From assembly GCA_026770615.1 (NCBI GenBank), contig MU631494.1:68000-84828 (forward strand): a stretch of 16,829 nt of DNA. The letters are read 5' to 3'. The notes under the pieces are model-generated. The model did not search any database, was not told where the DNA came from, and saw nothing but the letters and a program-made list of their open reading frames with translations. This stretch comes from Pavlovales sp. CCMP2436. Lineage: Eukaryota > Haptophyta > Pavlovophyceae > Pavlovales. Made by a program: the position numbers and the translations under genes. Position 1 is the stretch's first letter, and each line of letters starts with the position of its first letter. Shown here one piece after another: positions 14,345-16,829 of the stretch.

Positions 14345-15385
14345 TGCCAACGTGTGCTGGGGGGGATAACCTGGGCCATAGCCGCTAGCATCCTCGCCTC
14401 TACCACATCCCTGCTCCCAGGACTAATGTCTGACGTCGACCAAGTTAGTGCAGTGCAATATAATATCCAGGGTTTCTCATTTTCCGCGAATTCTATCCAG
14501 GGTACCTCTACCACTATCATCCCTGCTGCCAGGACTAACGTCTGAGGTCGACCGAGTCAGTGAGTGAACAACATCTGTTGAACCATGCTGAGCTGCTATA
14601 TATTAATGTAGGGGGGTTCGGGCTGGCAGTACGTTTCAAGTTCAAGTCAGGCTGATCTTCGCGCTCCGACGCAGGCTCCTACGCGCTACACCGAAGTGGG
14701 GAGCTGGTAGAAGTGGTGGGTGATGAAAAAGCCAAAAACAAAGCGCTGGAGTCGCTGTGCAACGCAGGGCTGCCCGACAGTGCGCGAGCAAGCGAGTCCA
14801 TTGGTGATCCCAGGAGTGACGTACAAGGGATCGCAAGCAATAAGAACGGCGCTTTTCGAGGCTGAGGCTGAGTTTCTTAGTAAATTACATACAAACAATT
14901 GTTACATTTTGATTGAAATTACTATTGAAGGGCAGAAAAATGAGGCTCGATTTCTTAACACGACGGTTTCATATTGCCCGCGATCCCCTGTATTGCTGGA
15001 AAGCGATGAGGTTTTGAATGTCGAGAACTCGTTTGCGCGTGCAGGGCGCGGGCCGCAGCGCGGGGGCGCGGTGGAAGGACTAGTCGAAGAGGGAGCCGAA
15101 GGAGCCGAGACGTCGAGCGCGAGCGAACTGAGCCGCTATATATATATAGTTCTATTTATGCATCTTATCTCCATGACGTTGGGTCACTCGGGTGCATGGG
15201 TTACACATTGCATGGATCGTAGAAATAGTTATTTAGATTATTCAGCCCCAAACGCTCCTGTGTATCATAACTATTAACACTTGTGGGATGTGCGAGTGTG
15301 GGCCTACCAGTGGGCACGCCTAGGTAGCGCTGTTCCTAGCGGCGCATCTGCACCGCTGCGAGCTGTGCGAATACGATGCTTGGCA
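14345..15385. other. Intergenic region with repeats, no convincing gene
   Basis: The stretch holds an imperfect ~55-bp direct duplication. CTCTACCAC, ATCCCTGCT, CCAGGACTAA, GTCTGA and GTCGACC are shared in order between about 14397-14450 and 14509-14560. It also has the 109-bp repeat at 14599-14707 and a GC-rich patch at about 15030-15125 next to a TATATATATA run (about 15136-15146). The longest open frame, 14720-15277 (+), has no recognisable domain and changes composition midway, so I do not call it. Confidence 0.55.
14599..14707. repeat. 109-bp direct repeat, copy 1
   Basis: The repeat is near-identical to 16721-16829: TATATTAATGTAGGGGGGTTC, a CAAGTTCAAGTCAGGCTGATC block, and CGAAGTGGGGAGCTGG are shared. 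I count about five differences. A GTTCAAGTC core resembles a tRNA-type B box, so a SINE is possible, but I see no matching A box. Confidence 0.88.
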
Positions 15386-15496
15386 CTAGCTACTCATACG
15401 GTCGGATGTGCACCACGCAAGTACTCCACCACCTCGACGTGCCCCAAGCCGTACTGCCGTCGCAATGCAGTCCCCCAACTCCACCAACGACACTGG

Positions 15497-15821
15497 GCAG
15501 CCGTGCGTGAGGGCATACCGCAGCACCTCGAGGTGCCCTCCCTCCGCAGCAAGGTAGCACGTTTTCCAGTCCCACGCGCAACCGTGCTCGTGTGCGTACC
15601 GCAACACCTCGAGGTACCCTCTATTGGCAGCACAGTGGCTAGTGATGATGTCCCATGGCCAGCCGTGCTCGTGCGCGTACCGCAACACCTCGAGGTGCCC
15701 TCCGTGAGCAGCATAGCAGCAGGTGTCGCTGTCCCACGGGCAGCCGTGCTCGTGCGCGTACCGCAGCACCTCGAGGTGCCCTCCTTGAGCAGCACGATAG
15801 CTTATAAAGCCGTCCCACGGA
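15497..15821 (-). repeat. Four tandem 81-bp (27-residue) ankyrin-type repeats
   Basis: The plus-strand block ACCGCA-CACCTCGAGGT-CCCTC recurs at an 81-bp period (starting near 15517, 15598, 15679 and 15760). Each unit encodes GGHLEVLRYA plus HEHG and a variable W-D loop. The third unit has N-R-G-Y in place of x-G-G-H, and the last one reads ALTHG. Confidence 0.85.
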
Positions 15822-15828
15822 CAGTCGC

Positions 15829-15850
15829 GGGAATGGAGCGGGAATGGAGC
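15829..15850. repeat. 11-bp tandem duplication in the F-box/ankyrin pseudogene
   Basis: GGGAATGGAGC occurs twice, back to back, at 15829-15839 and 15840-15850. Eleven bases shift the frame. Omitting one unit joins the upstream LGALGWLHSR to DCPWD in register with the repeat family. Confidence 0.92.
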
Positions 15851-16275
15851 CAGCCCAGCGCGCCCAGCTGCCCCTTCTCCGCAGCAGCGCTGCACGCGGC
15901 TGCTGTGAACGCGCACTGCCGGTTGTCGACCAGCTCCTCGAGGACCTCCACGCAGCCGACGTACGCGGCGAGGCGGAGCATGGCAAGCAAGTCCAACACG
16001 AAGTAGGGCATCTCCGTTCACGCGAACACCGCGAGCGCGCGCGTGCGAAGGAAGGCCGCGCGGCGCCTCTCCTGCGCCGGGCTCGAGTGGACGCGGAAGG
16101 CCTTGCACGCGAGCCGGAAGCACGGCAGGTCGGCGTCGGCGAGGAGCTTAGCGACGGCGCGGAGCGGATCGCCGGCGAGGAAGCGGAGCAGCGGCGGGAG
16201 CGCCGCCTCGGCGCGCGCCACGAGCCGCGCGCTCGCGCGCCCGGGGCGGTGCCCGCTCGGCGCGCCTTCCGCCAT

Positions 16276-16493
16276 CAGCGCGGCCGCCGCTTTTCAAACC
16301 CCGTCCCGCAATAACTACGGCCGCCGCCGCCGAGCCCGCCGCCGAGAATGCCGCCGAGTCGGATGCACGGGCTGCCCTAGGCTGCGGCCGCCGGGCCCGG
16401 CTGCCTCAGAATCATCAATGTCGAAGCCTGCTTCTGTCAGTCGGCTCTGTGGCGCTGTGACTATGATGTGTACGACTAGTTTTTCTTCACGTA
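16276..16493. other. GC-rich upstream region of the F-box/ankyrin pseudogene
   Basis: There is no gene here. The region has GCC-rich runs (about 16316-16350) immediately upstream of the minus-strand ATG. It turns less GC-rich before the LINE scrap at 16494. No TATA box is evident. Confidence 0.5.
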
Positions 16494-16686
16494 GTGTGTA
16501 AGTTTCTAGATAAACGTCCGTCCTCGGGAGGCTCGATCGCACTGGACCTTCGCGTTGAAAACCACTCAAATCCAGGGATCCACCCTAGGCAAGCAGATAA
16601 TTGATGACTCTCGACTGGCGCGCTGACTGACCTCGCAAGTGCATCTCCCTCACGGTCGCGTCTGGAAATGCAGCCCGTCTGCGAGT
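16494..16686 (-). mobile_element. 193-bp LINE 3'-end fragment, third copy
   Basis: This matches the outermost part of the left LINE arm (621-850) in the same orientation: GTAAGTTTCTAG, AACGT-CGTCC-CG-GAGG, ACTCAA-TCCAGG, GACTCTCGA-TGGC-CGCTGAC and TGCAGC-CCGTCTGCGAGT are shared. It stops abruptly at GCGAGT (16686), as expected of a severely 5'-truncated LINE insertion. The hairpin of the other two copies is not intact here. Confidence 0.78.
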
Positions 16687-16720
16687 AGTAGTAATGAATA
16701 TGTTAATAAAGGTTAATAAA

Positions 16721-16829
16721 TATATTAATGTAGGGGGGTTCGGGCTGGCGGTACGTTTCAAGTTCAAGTCAGGCTGATCTAAGCGCTCTGACGCAGGCTC
16801 CTACGCGCTACGCCGAAGTGGGGAGCTGG
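16721..16829. repeat. 109-bp direct repeat, copy 2 (at window edge)
   Basis: This is the second copy of 14599-14707. It runs to the last base of the window, so its right boundary is unknown and it may continue. A TTAATAAA-rich stretch (about 16691-16720) separates it from the LINE scrap. Confidence 0.88.

Larger units (their letters stand above)
15394..16275 (-). pseudogene. F-box-like protein with 27-residue ankyrin-type repeats, broken
   Basis: ATG 16275 opens an F-box-like region (RAVAKLLADADLPCFRLACKAFR) that would dock to an SCF ubiquitin ligase. An in-frame TGA at 16018-16020 follows (RALAVFA-stop-TEMPYF, where Trp TGG would be a simple ancestor). The frame goes on with RLAAYVGCVEVLEELVDN and AAAEKGQLGALGWLHSR. 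An 11-bp tandem duplication (15829-15850) then shifts it. Omitting one unit gives SRDCPWD and four repeats of 81 bp each with the pattern CPWD-x5-YAA-x-GGHLEVLRYAHEHG. Near the end, one G too many in CTTGGGGCACG (about 15432-15435) separates the repeats from LGHVEVVEYLRGAHPTV and a stop at 15394-15396. Such proteins are large families in microalgae and are thought to be substrate receptors. With three lesions this copy is a pseudogene. Confidence 0.8.

Noticed and set aside
14720..15277. 185-codon plus-strand open frame
   Set aside because: There is no recognisable domain, the composition changes abruptly along it, and it starts next to a dispersed repeat. It is treated as chance.
15394..15795. 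Second minus-strand frame with repeated EGTSRCCG-type units
   Set aside because: It is the out-of-frame reading of the same 81-bp ankyrin repeats; only its last ~17 residues (LGHVEVVEYLRGAHPTV) are real after the extra G.
1..16829. CRISPR arrays, rRNA or tRNA genes
   Set aside because: I saw no spaced short palindromic repeats, rRNA blocks or complete tRNA cloverleaf. The only tRNA-like hint is a B-box-like core in the 109-bp repeat, without an A box.

Overview
The window looks like a transposon-rich, intergenic-to-genic stretch of a eukaryotic nuclear genome, most likely a single-celled alga or related protist. The clues are a pseudogene with 27-residue ankyrin-like repeats of the 'HEHGCPWD' type behind an F-box-like region, which is common in pelagophytes, haptophytes and other microalgae, together with intronless GC-rich genes and a dense mix of LINE-, copia-, hAT- and mariner-like remnants. 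The lineage call is an inference and of low certainty; nothing here fixes the species.

Only two cellular genes look intact: a tiny SAM-domain protein (111-332, +) and an ARL3-like small GTPase (6244-6798, -) whose switch II catalytic glutamine is replaced by serine. A third cellular gene, an F-box/ankyrin-repeat protein (15394-16275, -), is broken by an in-frame TGA, an 11-bp tandem duplication and a probable one-base insertion.

Layout. 621-5207 is a head-to-head pair of the 3' parts of a non-LTR retrotransposon (LINE). The left arm (621-1713) is an inverted copy of the end of the right copy (1714-5207), which retains part of an RNase H domain, a CCHH/C-type zinc knuckle and a proline-rich repeat tail. 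The right copy was later split by an 845-bp hAT-like element (3486-4330) with 8-bp target duplications; the left arm preserves the empty site. A third, 193-bp scrap of the same LINE 3' end lies at 16494-16686. 5208-8008 holds the ARL3-like gene, a 57-bp near-perfect palindrome, a 51-bp-period repeat and a diverged ~0.3-kb direct duplication. 8009-13652 is a complete-length but decayed Ty1/copia LTR retrotransposon on the minus strand: two ~310-bp LTRs about 4% diverged, 5-bp target duplication GATGT, polypurine tract, primer binding site, gag and pol (NC, protease, integrase, RT, RNase H). 13736-14342 is a 607-bp AT-rich MITE with TA target duplication. A 109-bp direct repeat occurs at 14599-14707 and again at the right edge, bracketing the F-box/ankyrin pseudogene.

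The most notable points are: a predicted transmembrane segment inside the copia polyprotein between nucleocapsid and protease; a gag ATG that straddles the LTR/primer-binding-site junction; a shared frame lesion in both LINE arms, which argues for inverted duplication or a common defective source; short tandem microduplications (19 bp and 11 bp) that each explain a frameshift in unrelated genes; and the ARL3-like GTPase lacking its catalytic glutamine.
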